Assembly (NCBI GenBank): GCA_022432975.1
Contig: CM039509.1
Coordinates: 13,183,860-13,247,859 of the forward strand
Source: Begonia masoniana
Taxonomy: Eukaryota; Streptophyta; Magnoliopsida; Cucurbitales; Begoniaceae
DNA: 64,000 nucleotides
Direction of reading: 5' to 3'
Each line of letters starts with the position of its first letter. Position 1 is the first letter of the stretch. Below, in pieces: positions 48,737 through 59,901 of the stretch. A model generated the notes under the pieces. That model was not told the DNA's origin, made no database searches, and saw nothing but the letters and a program-made list of their open reading frames with translations. The position numbers were made by a program, and so were the translations under genes.

Positions 48737-49671
48737 GGTTAAACAGCCCAGACCTTTTAGAAAGTAGACATCCTAAAGAGTCCGTAGAGCCTGGAATCGT
48801 CAAAAACTGGATAAGCATAGGATTAGTTACGCGATTTAGAAGTTTGGCCAAAAACGGTAGAATTTCAGGTTTAGTGGTTTTAGGGAGATTTTTAGCTTTC
48901 TTTAGAAGCTTGATGAGTGAGGATTATATTGGTGGATTGCGTTATGGTTTTTAGGTTCGTACGAGTTCCCGACGTAGCATACGAGTAAGAGGTTAGCTAA
49001 GGAGGCTAGGTAAATAATGTACGCTTGCATTTTGCCTTCGGGCCTACATCACAGATCGTTTGGAATGTATGTTTGTGATTCGTGTGTATGCATTGTATGT
49101 TTATTGTGTATTTTGTTGGCGTGTTTGATTTTGCATGTATCATGGTTTTCGAAAGGTACGTTAGTAGACGAAAATGAGTTTTCATGGTTTTTATGCATGG
49201 CATGGTACGATGTGAACGAAACCTAAAGTACGTAAATAAATTAAGAGATGTTGTATGCTCCGCGAATCCCAAGTGGGACTTAGACCAGAGGGTTTTATGC
49301 TCTGCAAATCCCAAGTGGGACTTGGGGTGGAGGGTTGTATGCTCCGCGAATCCCAAGTAGGTCTTGGGCTGGAAGGTGATGTGCTCCGCGAATTCTGAGT
49401 GGGACTTGGGTCGGAGGATGGGGGTTAAAACTCTATGTATCCCATAGCATTGGGCCGGAGGGTAAGAAGGAGAGAATGAATGAGTAAAACAAAAACGAGA
49501 ATGAGCATGAAGCGAGATGGTAGAAATTGCATGTGTTAGGGTGTGAGATGTTTTAAATCATAAATTACATTACTTGCTTAGCGTTAGGCTAATAGTTGAG
49601 TTATGTGATATAGGTGACGAAGATTTAGCAGGTGAGATCGAAGATCAGACCAGGACTAGGGTGGTTGAAGG
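48737..49671 (+). mobile_element. Element E, 3' LTR, part 2
   Basis: Resumes E's LTR after F. It contains a putative mini-exon at 48955-49009 (acceptor TTTTTAG, donor CTAG-GTAAAT), the motif GGGCCTACATCACA at about 49040, and an acceptor-like GATATAG ending at 49613. 49251-49418 holds four imperfect copies of an about 42-bp repeat (GTATGCTCCGCGAATCCC). Confidence 0.8.
49251..49418 (+). repeat. About 42-bp imperfect tandem repeat, four copies
   Basis: Each copy contains GCTCCGCGAATCCCAAGTGG or a close variant, followed by GGACTTGG. It lies within the second presumed intron of E's LTR. Confidence 0.85.
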
Positions 49672-52214
49672 TGTCACGACCCCAGCAGGTCGCGACATAG
49701 TCTTAACCTCATAACCTGACTTATTCATTTACGAACAGAGGCATCTAGAAATCCATATATATATTTACCTTTTTTTTAAAAAAGAAAAGGATAAATTTCC
49801 TAAAACAATGAAGACAGGCGGAGAATTAATTTCCTCTCGAGTTACAACTTATTCGTTCACTAAATCGAACGATGTTGTAATCCACAGACTTTATCATCCA
49901 AAGAGTCAGACGACATTATCGTCCCCAGACGTTATCGTCCACAGACATTATCGTCTACAGAGTCAGACGACGCTGATGTCCACAGACGTTATCGTCCACA
50001 GACTTTATCGTCCACAGAGTCAGACAACATTAACGTTCACGTTGTCGTCGTCCACATACATTATCCTCCACAGAGTCAGACAACGCTGTCGTCCACAGAC
50101 GTTATCGTCCACAGACATGATCGTCCACAGAGTCAGACGACGCTGTCGTCCAAAGACGTTATTGTCCACAGACATTATTGTCCACAGAGTCAAACAACAT
50201 TATCGTCCAGACACATCATCTAGACTACATCGTCTAGACTACATCGTTCAAACTAAATCGTCTAGACTACATCGTCTAAACACATCGTCCAGACACATCG
50301 TCCAAACTTCATCGTCTAAACACATCGTCCAGACACATCGTCCAGACTACATCGTCCAAACTTCATCGTCCAGACTACATCGTCCAGACTTCAGCAAATT
50401 AACGGCAACTCTTGACATCTACGCTCAACTTCGACTTTCTGTTTTCCCCTCATTTCACCAGACATTTGTATGCTGATCGATCGCCAGTCTGACCGATTGA
50501 TCGGCTAACTCTCTGTTTCCATAAACTCAAATTCCAACTCCAGAATCATCATGCACATAAACATCGTAAACCTCAACTTGAATACGTAGTGGAAGACTTA
50601 AAAACAAACAGTTGAAAATCTTTAATATTAAAATCCTCTTAAATCATATCAGTACTCAACTATCATGGTATTCACCGTTCATAAAAATCTTTATCTTACT
50701 TTCACTTCAATATCATGAACATATTAAGACATACTAAGAGCATCATCCCATGGGTCAAATTCGCCTCCAAGCCATTAATCATCGCCATGAGCACCCTCAA
50801 GCAACCCTACTTAAACATAGTCATTTGGTTTGCAATCCTCACCTTCCAATTCGTCACCTACATCATAAGGTTTGAACTATAAGCCTAATGCTTAGTAAGA
50901 AGTACAACATATACATAAATGCTCATGATGACATGCTTTGTGAAAATCATGCTCGTGTTCTTGTTTCATATCATGCAAATCATGTTCATGTTCTTGTATC
51001 ATTTCTCACTTGACATGGATTAAGGAGGGATCGTGCTGGAAAGTAGGCAAAGTGCGTGTACATGGTCCTCTCGGACACGTAGTCATGGTCCATTGCATGG
51101 ACAGTGATTCATGGTCCCTCGAGATGGACAGTTTTGTTGACATGGCCATACTACCCCAACCCTCACTTAATCATTTTCATATCTTTCATTCTCATGTTCT
51201 TCTTGTTACATTTCTTTCACATAAATCATGCATGCAACACATTTCATACGTCAAAGGGAAAAACATAATGCATATACATGAATGCATGAAAGAACATTAC
51301 ACTATAGAAAACGAACCATCATCATGTAATATATCGTAAAAACTACTCTATTTATCACAACATAACACTCAACGGGTCGTAGACATCAAAAAAATCTTTG
51401 AAACCATATTCCTAGTACCCTTGTGATGTAGGGCCTTAATGGCCGGATCCCTAACACACTCACTTACCTGGATTCCTTAGCAAGTCGTGCACCTCTCCTC
51501 TTTTCCACCTAAGACATTTCACATTCAAATGTTAAGAAAAGAAAACAATCCTGGATAACCTAGTTTCAAGACTAGTTAACTTCCTAACTAAAGTAACCCC
51601 CTAGATTTTAGTTTAAACCTCATAGACATTTCGTCGAGTACCTTGTGTGCATAACTTTGTTTCCAATGACATTAATGACATCCATTCCTTCAACTATCAA
51701 AGTTTAATCCCACATTCTTTATTTCTCAATCTACTATCATCAACATTCGTAAATATTTTCTTATTAGCTATTGACGCGATAAAACTATCAAGTTTCCAGC
51801 CTAAGCCAAAAATCTCATAAGTCCTTGGTTGAATGAACCTTTCTCGTAATCGAACTCCGACCGAACTAAACTCGAAGGGTTCTAGAGCCTTACCTAGAGT
51901 TCGAAGAAATGAAGGAAGAAATCGTTGGCTGTCGCGAAAGAGAAAGCTTGGAGGGAAATTAGCTTAGAGGGAAAGGGAGTCAGCTGAATATAGAAATTCT
52001 CGCGGAGGGAGAGGTTTTTATGAGAGTTTTAAGTTTCCTTATCCATATATATAACAATTAAAATCCATCTTAATTACAATTTTGCCATTCAACCTAATTT
52101 TCTCTCAAAACAAGTAATACTCGTTGTTTTAGATCCTCGTAATCTTCTTATTCCACAAACTATCCCAAAATTATTCACGGGATAAATACCTGGCCGAAAG
52201 TGCTGGGTGTTACA
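49672..52214 (-). mobile_element. Solo LTR G, nested in E's 3' LTR
   Basis: Begins TGTCACGACCCC and ends GGGTGTTACA. The flanks are GAAGG (49667-49671) and GGAGG (52215-52219), a duplication with one change. On the minus strand it has a putative 41-nt mini-exon (51468-51508) between CTTAG and CCAG-GTAAGTG, and the conserved CTTACTAAGCATTAGGCTT block (about 50905-50880). The 3' module is the TCGTCCA array. Confidence 0.85.
49880..50395. repeat. TCGTCCA(C/G)A motif array in LTR G
   Basis: Dozens of ATCGTCCACAGAC and CATCGTCCAGAC words at short irregular spacing, with longer units containing AGAGTCAGACGACG. An open frame crosses it only because the repeat lacks stops. Confidence 0.92.
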
Positions 52215-52219
52215 GGAGG

Positions 52220-52986
52220 AGTGCTCCCACGCGACGATCTGGCTATTTGTTAGGGCGACTTAACCCGGGTTGTGGCAGTGTTTTGAGAGTAAGGTTTAAG
52301 GGTATATTTTGTGTCTTAAAATGATTTGTTAAACTTGTGTTTTGATTTAGATTGGATAGATGAATTGTATAATTTTGGAATCATTTTTATGAATAAACGT
52401 ATTTTGGAATTGTTTGGAAAAATTTGGTTTGAAGTGCTGAAAATGCAGGTTTTGAGTTCGAAGGATTTCAAACGTGATGCTGCTACATTTTTCTGAAAAT
52501 TGGGAGGTTTTTAAGTAAGGTTAATAACAGTCAGGAATAGGGTGTCGACCTATGAGCATAGGTGTCGACCACTTTAGTGCAGGATGGGTCAAAGTGTCGA
52601 CCCGAGGCTGCGAGTGTCGACCCCTCAGTGTGAAGCCAGTAAAAGTGTCGACCCCAGGCCTCGATCGACGGAAACAGAGGCTAATGAGGTGTCGACCTGT
52701 GCCTACAGGTGTCGACCAATTAGGCTAGGTGTCAACCCCAAAGTTTGACTGATGAAAACAGAGAGTAGTGAAATGTCGACCAGTACATTCAGGTGTCGAC
52801 CGATGCCCTCAGGTGTCGACCGATGCCCTTAGGTGTCGACCAAATAGCCTGAGTGAGCGCGCCATGTGTGCGACGAGTGCACCAGGTGAGTGCGTGCGCA
52901 TCGTATGGGTGACACGCGTGGCTCGGTCATAGTGTAAACTTTACTCAGAAGTGGCAAACTGGGTTCGGACAACTCGGGGCGCTACA
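52220..52986 (+). mobile_element. Element E, 3' LTR, part 3
   Basis: Final piece, ending CTCGGGGCGCTACA before the GGTCC duplication. It carries the TGTCGACC array. Confidence 0.85.
52541..52842. repeat. TGTCGACC motif array in E's 3' LTR
   Basis: Eleven copies of TGTCGACC plus one changed copy (TGTCAACC), usually as AGGTGTCGACC, at irregular spacing. Each is built around the palindrome GTCGAC. Two adjacent units (about 52791-52840) are near-identical. Confidence 0.92.
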
Positions 52987-52991
52987 GGTCC
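52987..52991. repeat. Target duplication GGTCC, right copy (E)
   Basis: Partner of 31735-31739. Confidence 0.88.
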
Positions 52992-53022
52992 CATATGGAT
53001 TCGTGCTCTTGTTTTGCTTCAG

Positions 53023-53330
53023 AACATGACTCAACAATTTTTCTACTTCTCATGTAACAAGTGTTTCAAATCGACATGTTGTCGTGCAATCGATCTTTTC
53101 ATTTGTGAAAGTTGTCATGCTGATAACACAAGTGTAATTGAAAGGTGATTTCCTTATGCACAACGTGTTTCTCGCTTGCATCGCACATACTTCTATTTGT
53201 TTACATTTCATTGTCTCATCGTAGATGTTCTGTTGAGGTCAATTTGATGCAGAGGAATGTTATTTGATAGCGATACTGAAAAAATATTGTGCATAGAAAT
53301 TGAATCTTTGGTTGTCATGACAACTGAGGT
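53023..53330 (+). pseudogene. RPA1-like gene, 3' exons
   Basis: After a TTGCTTCAG acceptor, 53023-53144 encodes a zinc-binding OB segment with FFYFSCNKCF and LFICESCHA, i.e. two CxxC pairs as in the C-terminal DNA-binding domain of replication protein A large subunits. 53226-53330 follows a GTAG acceptor with CSVEVNLMQRN, then a frame break, then LFDSDTEKIL. It continues the gene begun at 30706, which is split by element E. The frame break and insertion argue that the gene is dead. Plant Helitrons often carry such genes, but no Helitron helicase or terminus is visible here. Confidence 0.65.
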
Positions 53331-54097
53331 AGAGTCCTTGTGCTTCTCCATTATATTCAATGGACTTATTAATTCGATAAACTATTAATTACCCTTATTT
53401 GCTGCACCTTTAATTAATTTCTATTTTATTAAATGTAGGAGGTAATGGCAAGATAGTTGCATCATTTGAGGCAAAAAAGACTGTTGTCCGCTACTTCAAA
53501 TTAAAAGTTGACAAAAAAGACTTTGAGAACTACAAAAGCTCACACTTCTTGGTACTCGTTGTTTATGAAGAAATGGACATTGTCCAACCTTCATCGCCTT
53601 CGGTCTCATGTGTGCCGATGCCATCCAATTCCTTATAGACCATCAAAAATGAAGTCCAAGTTCATCTTATGCCACATTACTTTAAAAGAGACTGGCGAGC
53701 TCGAGGATTGATTGTTTTGTTTGTGTCATCTCTGGAATCATTTTGATGTTCTCTGAGATCAGTTTGATGTTTTGTTTATAATATATTTGTTTAGCCTATC
53801 TTTTGAACAACTTATGTGATACTTCTTTTGACTTGTGATGATTTTTTGTTCGTTAGTTGTATTAGCGCACACGACGCTTTTATACTATGATGTTTGTAAA
53901 TCGCTTGTGATGTATATTATCATTAAAAAAATATTGTTAAAATATTCTAACTAAGTGCTCCTACTTATATTTGTATTTGATAATCAAATATTTACTACCC
54001 TAAATTAAATACCACATTACTGAATTATTTTTCTGTTAAAAATGTCATTTCAATAACAATTTATTCTTCATATTTGCAACTCTTCTCTTTGACGGCC
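53331..54097. other. Host sequence after the RPA1-like exons
   Basis: A frame at 53508-53711 shows no domain I recognise; it may include a last diverged exon. The rest is AT-rich with no gene seen. I looked for a Helitron-type CTRR end with a hairpin and found none that convinced me. Confidence 0.35.
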
Positions 54098-55583
54098 TGT
54101 AACGACCCCGACCGTTCCGGGTCGTCACAAGACTCTACTTGACGTTGACTTAGGCTTAGACATTTCGAGCGTAAAATTTTTTCGACTTTTGAAACATTTA
54201 AAACAAAGATAAAATCATTTTTTTGATAAAACGTCGACTCAGTTTTTGGGTCTTTAAAATCCTTTGAAATACATGGGATACGCTCGTAAAATACTTTAAA
54301 ACGTATCGTAAAAAGTCGGGTCGAAACGTGTTTTGAAAAGTCAAAATTTGAAAAATTTCATTTGTGGTCACATGAGGTGCGGTGCGTACGCGCGCCCAAA
54401 GGGCCGATTGTTTGGCAGAGTCTCTGTCGCGCGATCGCCCAACCTGAGAGTGTGCCGATCGATCGGTGCTGAGCGCCGATCGATCGGTTGAGGCGCTGCA
54501 CCAGCGTCTGCTCTAGCGTGCCCAACGCCTGCTCCAGCGCGCCCTGCCCGCCCATTCCGTGCCTCACTCCACTCCTTCACCTTTTTCTTCACTTTTCTTC
54601 ATTCATTTCACCTACAATTCATACCCAAACTCACTTGCAACTATCCCAAGCATAAAACGCCTCAAACCCCAAACCCCGACTCAAAATTGCATCCGAAAAC
54701 ATAGCAAAAACTCATGAAAACGAACTGCATGGATCGATTTGAAAGCTTAGCATAACCCTACGAGTTTAAAATCTCCAAGGAGTTTCAGTATTTTTCAAAA
54801 ATAAAGCTTCACTTCCTATACACTCTAATACCCTAACATTCACTTCAAAAACTTATCTTTGCGTAGACTTTCCCATCAACATATCAATTATCGAGGAAAC
54901 CGTCATTAAACGTAATATCATCAAACTAGTTTCAAATCATCCTAAAACAACTATCTATATAATTTCCATATCTTTTCATCCAACCTACCCAAAATACCTA
55001 TACTCTGGTTCCCACGGGTCAAAATCGCCTCGACTGCTCAGCGCACTCCCACGGGCATCCTTCTTCATCCTGTGCCATCATCTAGTGGAGGAACGTCTTC
55101 CTCACATTGCTCGAGATCACCTCGCGTCCTTAGCAACCGAGTGCCTCATTTTGAGCTTTGTCAGCTAGGGCTGTGATTCTGGAAGAAAACGGAGGAGAAA
55201 CCGTTGATCGGAGAAGAGAATTGGTCGACGTTGAAGGAAGCGTTGAAGGAGCGGAGGAAAAGTCGCAGGGAGGAAAGGGAGAGAATTTCTCTTCTGGAGA
55301 AATTGTGAAGTCCCGAATAAGTTGGGGGGGGGGGGGGGATTTATGTTTTATTAAAAATTAACTTGTCAAATTACAATTTTGCCCCTTCACTTGGTTTTCA
55401 ACTTATTTCGTTATTTAATTATCGATTTGACTTTTCCAAATTTCCTTACATCGCTAAATATTCCAATAAATCACTAGGGTTATAATAAAACTTTCTGTTT
55501 GCAAAACGGGCTTAATTTGCTATATTTATGAAAATGCCCTTATATATCGAAAAATGTGAAAACCCAAAAATCCAGGTGTTACA
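54098..55583 (-). mobile_element. Element J, 3' LTR
   Basis: TGTAACGACCCCG...CCAGGTGTTACA. Two CCGATCGATCGG palindromes lie at about 54453-54490 in the 3' module. A run of 15 G at 55324-55338 has a 9-G counterpart in the other LTR. Confidence 0.85.
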
Positions 55584-57147
55584 TTCCACCCACCTTAATT
55601 AAAATTTTGTCCTCAAAATTTGCTTAGCTTATAGTTCTTGACATTAACCCCTCGTGTTTCGCAGCCTTATTCCTTAACCTATGGTTATTCCGCACTTTTC
55701 GAGTCCACTTCTCTCATTTTCTCCGAAAATTCACTTTTCTCATTCAAGAACCTTCATCCCATCAATGATTGGAACCAACCTTCATGGTTCTATACTAAAA
55801 CTCCTAAAACCACATCGTCTGACATTAGTCTCATAACCCGCATTCTCCACTTTCAATTGGACTGAACACGTTTTTACTTATGCATCAAGTCCTATCCAAT
55901 TCCTAAGTCTCCCAAATCAAATAACCCAACGGTATATTTTGTCACCTTAAATTTGTGCATGCCCCGGCCTTTACTAAATCACTCATAGGTTAAACCTTCT
56001 AAATCCTCTAACTTGATCTTATTGTCAGGTTTCCTCGATCAAAACTCTCTTTAAATCGTCTATCTACAAATAAAGCTACCTTCAAGGTGTTCCTAACTCA
56101 ACGTTTTCCTTCGCTACCCTTTTTATAATAGTCATACTTAAGCTTCCTAACATCTCTCGGGTTAACTATCATTTGAAAGCTCTTACTAACTCCTAGTTTG
56201 TAATCCAATCTTTTGCACAAATCCATCGATTCGCTCTCAACTATTCACTGGCCTTGACTTGGCTAAATACGAGTAGGACCTATGAAATTTTTCAACTTAA
56301 CCTCACTCCTAAGTTTGCTTAAATAATTTCCGTGCAATTCCTCAATCCGCACGGCACTAAACAATAATCTAAACTTCAAGAATTAACCCTTTATTTAATT
56401 TAACGATTCCCTTCTCTTATCCTTAATATCACCCAACTCCTACACCTTTAAACCCAAAGAATTCGCAACTCTTTATTCTGTTACTTCACCTATAATTAAT
56501 GCTCACTCTAGTTGAATCGCTATCTCATCTAACTTTACACTAAACTATTAACCATGGCCTTGACTTTAGGGTGCTAAACTCTCCTTTAATTGGTTAAAAT
56601 CTTTAAGCTTTCAAGTTAATTCTAACTCTTATGTTCTTGCTCTACATCATCTAATCAAATTGCGCCACATGCCTGACGTGTCTTCTACTCATCGACCACT
56701 CTTAACTTCATGCGAATCCAAAATATACGAGTTCTGCTATACTCACTTACCCACTTAAACGTACTAATGGTATCTCGACGATCTAGAGTATCCCTCAATA
56801 AGTTTTATATCTAAGCTTCAAATTTTTCTCTGAATCGTCATATTCTAAAATTCCAAGGGTTTGTCAACTAGGGTCTAGTTTCTATCTATTTCAATCTTAT
56901 ATCTCGTAAGTTATATCCCTCTAATGGTAACTAAATTCTAAGTGTACAACTTATTGTGGTTAAGTCAGGCTAATCCTATTAATGCATAACTCTCTTTCTA
57001 TAAGGTCTATATCGTCCTGTATTTAACCTATTGTCTTCTCGTCGAGGTTCACCAAGAAACCCTTCTTACTCACCTTCTAATATTCTCTTATCTTTCTATT
57101 TTCAAACCTATTTTTATCTATCGCACAATTATCACCTTCAAATCATC
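55584..57147 (-). mobile_element. Element J interior, downstream part, non-coding
   Basis: Beside the LTR it reads TTCCACCCACCTTAATT, the complement of a purine-rich tract. Beyond that it is C/T-rich sequence without a frame or motif of pol in either direction. I see no gene in this 1.5 kb. Confidence 0.55.
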
Positions 57148-59896
57148 TGTAATGTCCGACAATTTCACCGCATAGATTTCCAAAAATGCATAGCATTTAT
57201 AGTTACAATTTGTAATAACTGAACAGTTTATCGTGCAACTTATTATAGGTGTCTCGTAATTGATGTTTAAATTATTTTCAGCCAATAGTAAAAGTTGTTG
57301 ATTTAGGTTGAAACGTCAAATATATATATTAAGAGGTTAATTGTAGTAAATTGTTTTAAGGTAAAGTAAAGCATGTTAGTTGGCAAATAGAAACATGGAG
57401 TTTTAGGTTGAAAAGTCAAAGATAAAAAGGTGAGAACCATGTTGGGAACAAAAGAGAATGAGAATTCACGTTGAAAAGTAAAGAAGAAAGAAGAAAGTAA
57501 TGAAGAGGAAGGGAAAAAGTAAAAGAAATGAATTATGTGAGAAATAAGAAGAAGTGGGGGAGATAAGAAATTGCAACGGTTGAAAGTCAAAGGTGAGTTT
57601 TATTTGTGGCTTATATGGCATAGAAGGAAAAGTCAATTAAGGTAGGCAAGAGTGTTGTTTGGCGTTGAAGACAACAAAAGGAAGGAAAAGTTGAAGAAAG
57701 AGGTGGAGTGAAGGGCAATGTTGTAATTTCCCTAGGGATAGGTAGATAACACTTATCTTCTAAGTGTTTTAATCCATCTTTTCTCTCCTTTTCCCCATGT
57801 TTCTTCTCCTCCATTCTAGAAACCTCTCACGCCAACTTCTTCTCCTCTTCCTTGAGATTACTTCACGGTATGTTGTATGTTAGATTTTGCTTATGAAAAG
57901 GTTGGTTGGTTATGTAAAAAGGTTTATTGTATGCTTAAGAAGGGTAGTTTGATGGAGTGTTAATGGATGCTTTGATGAACCCTAGAGGGCTGAACGAAAA
58001 TAAGTTTCCATTCTTTCGGTCTTGAATGTTTTGATACCTAACCTAGATTTAAGAGTTTTTACGGTTTAAGATGAAAGGACATGAGAGAGTTGAACAATTT
58101 CGATGCAAAATCGATGAACTAGAGGGCAGTTGGCGATTTTGTAATTTCAGTTTTGTGAGTTAGTTTTATTTGATAAATCGAATTGAGCATGCTAAAATAG
58201 ACTCTTCAAGGAGTCCATAGCCGTTGGAATTATCGAATTCAAATATGTATAGTAAAAGATATGAATTTTTAAAGTTTGGCTATTTTGTTAATATTTTTGA
58301 AAATTTTATAGATGATAGTTAAATTTGAATTGGATGTTTAAATGAGTACTTGGATATGTTCTTTCATTTGAAGCAGTTTGAAATGTGAAAGTGTGTTATA
58401 TAGGTCGTTAGTTGGAATGTGTATGGGTATTGACGGTAGTTGATGTAATTGTATAGGTTTGCAAGTGAAACAAGAAGTGGAACATATTGTTGCAACCAAA
58501 CTCGGGACGCGAGGTAAGTGGATGTTTGCATGTGTTTTGGCTGATTGGCCTACACCACAAATGATGGCTAGAATGTTGATTTTCGAGATGTTAGTTGGAG
58601 AGTTTTGGTTTTGGTTTTGGTAGAAGTTTTAGGTTGTGAGTGAATTTAATTATTATAATTGCTTGTTTATTTGATGATTTGCTTACTAATTTATTATGCT
58701 TACAGCATTTTAGGATATGTGTAAGTGACACGCATTCATGCATCATGGTTTTTTCAAAGCATAGAAAATGATTTTATGCATATGTTTTCACGTAAACAAG
58801 AACAAGAGAATACAGAACAGTAAAATACGTAAATAATTATTGGGGGGAGGGAACTGAGTTTGGCCGCACTAATGGCGGTGCGTCCGGGGGCTCCAAGCCC
58901 TGTCCAACCCATGTCGATGGCGGTGTATCCGCGGGCTGGGTTCAAGGCAGGGGGTCTTTACAAAAAGATGGTCGTTCTGCCAGAGGGACAACAGTTAGGC
59001 CATCTCTCCTCTAGAAGCCATACCTCAATAACTCATGTCATGCAAGAAAATAAAGAATAGACTCAGTGCATGTTTTACGAAGAACATGATCATAACATAG
59101 TCATGAGCATGCATTTTATTTAGTCCTACATCACTTATTAGGCATTAGGCTCATTACTTTCTTTGTGGTGCAGGTGATATAACAGGTAAATTGACAGAGC
59201 AGTTGGTGAAGGACGTCCATGGTAGTGTGCTTGGCGTTGTTAGGGCGATTTGACCTGTGGGCCAGTAATAGGTATTTTGGGTAAATATGTATAAACAGAC
59301 GTTTTAAATTTTAGTTAGATAATGGGCTTACAGATTTCCACCATGTTCTGTGAACATAACTGGGATTGTTGTTGTTTTGAGTTGCTTAACGAAATAACGT
59401 TGTGTTTGATTTGGGATAACTATGAATTAGGTTGATTATGGATGAATGGATGATTTGAAGTGTGATTTTTAAGATTTTGATAATGTTCATAGGTTGAATC
59501 AAAATGTATGGAAGTTATGGTGTTTCATGAGGAAATTTTAGGTGTGTAGTGAAGAAAATGGAGGAAAAAGAAAGAACGGTGCGAGGTGGATGTGTTTGGA
59601 AGGACAAACCCGAATCTCAGCCGATCGGTCGCCAGTTTGGGCGATCGATCAGCCAAATTGATGTTTTTTTATAGTGTTGGCCGAGAGGTAGCCGATCGAT
59701 CGGTAAAACACTGTTCATAGGTACTGTTCACTGAAAAAAAAATTAAGGAAATTTCACACACGTTTTATAGGAAGTTTTGAAATAAACGTACACTCATTTT
59801 GGAGAATTTTTACATATGTTTACTATTTTCTTAATAATTTCTTAGAAAGTTTCACGACAAGCCACGTTAGTAACGTCCGAATCACGGGTTGCTACA
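57148..59896 (+). mobile_element. Solo LTR K, nested in element J
   Basis: Begins TGTAATGTCCGAC and ends ACGGGTTGCTACA, flanked by TCATC (57143-57147 and 59897-59901). Donor after 57867, mini-exon 58457-58513 (57 nt), donor GAG-GTAAGTG, motif TTGGCCTACACCACA at about 58548, CATTAGGCTC block near 59142, and acceptor GTGCAG ending at 59173. GATCGATC palindromes lie at about 59619-59702. Confidence 0.9.
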
Positions 59897-59901
59897 TCAT
59901 C

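Larger units (their letters stand above)
31740..52986 (+). mobile_element. Element E, outermost retrotransposon of the nested block
   Basis: Both outer ends are LTR ends (TGTAACACCCGAG...; ...CTCGGGGCGCTACA) flanked by GGTCC. Its 5' LTR is truncated and most of its interior has been lost; an antisense B-type LTR fragment occupies that position. Its 3' LTR is broken into three pieces by solo LTR F (holding element H) and solo LTR G. Confidence 0.88.

Noticed and set aside
49808..50476. 222-codon open frame
   Set aside because: It is open only because the TCGTCCA repeat lacks stops; it shows no domain and lies inside solo LTR G.
53865..53885. Possible Helitron 3' hairpin (GCGCACACGACGC)
   Set aside because: The arms are weak and no CTRR end follows directly.
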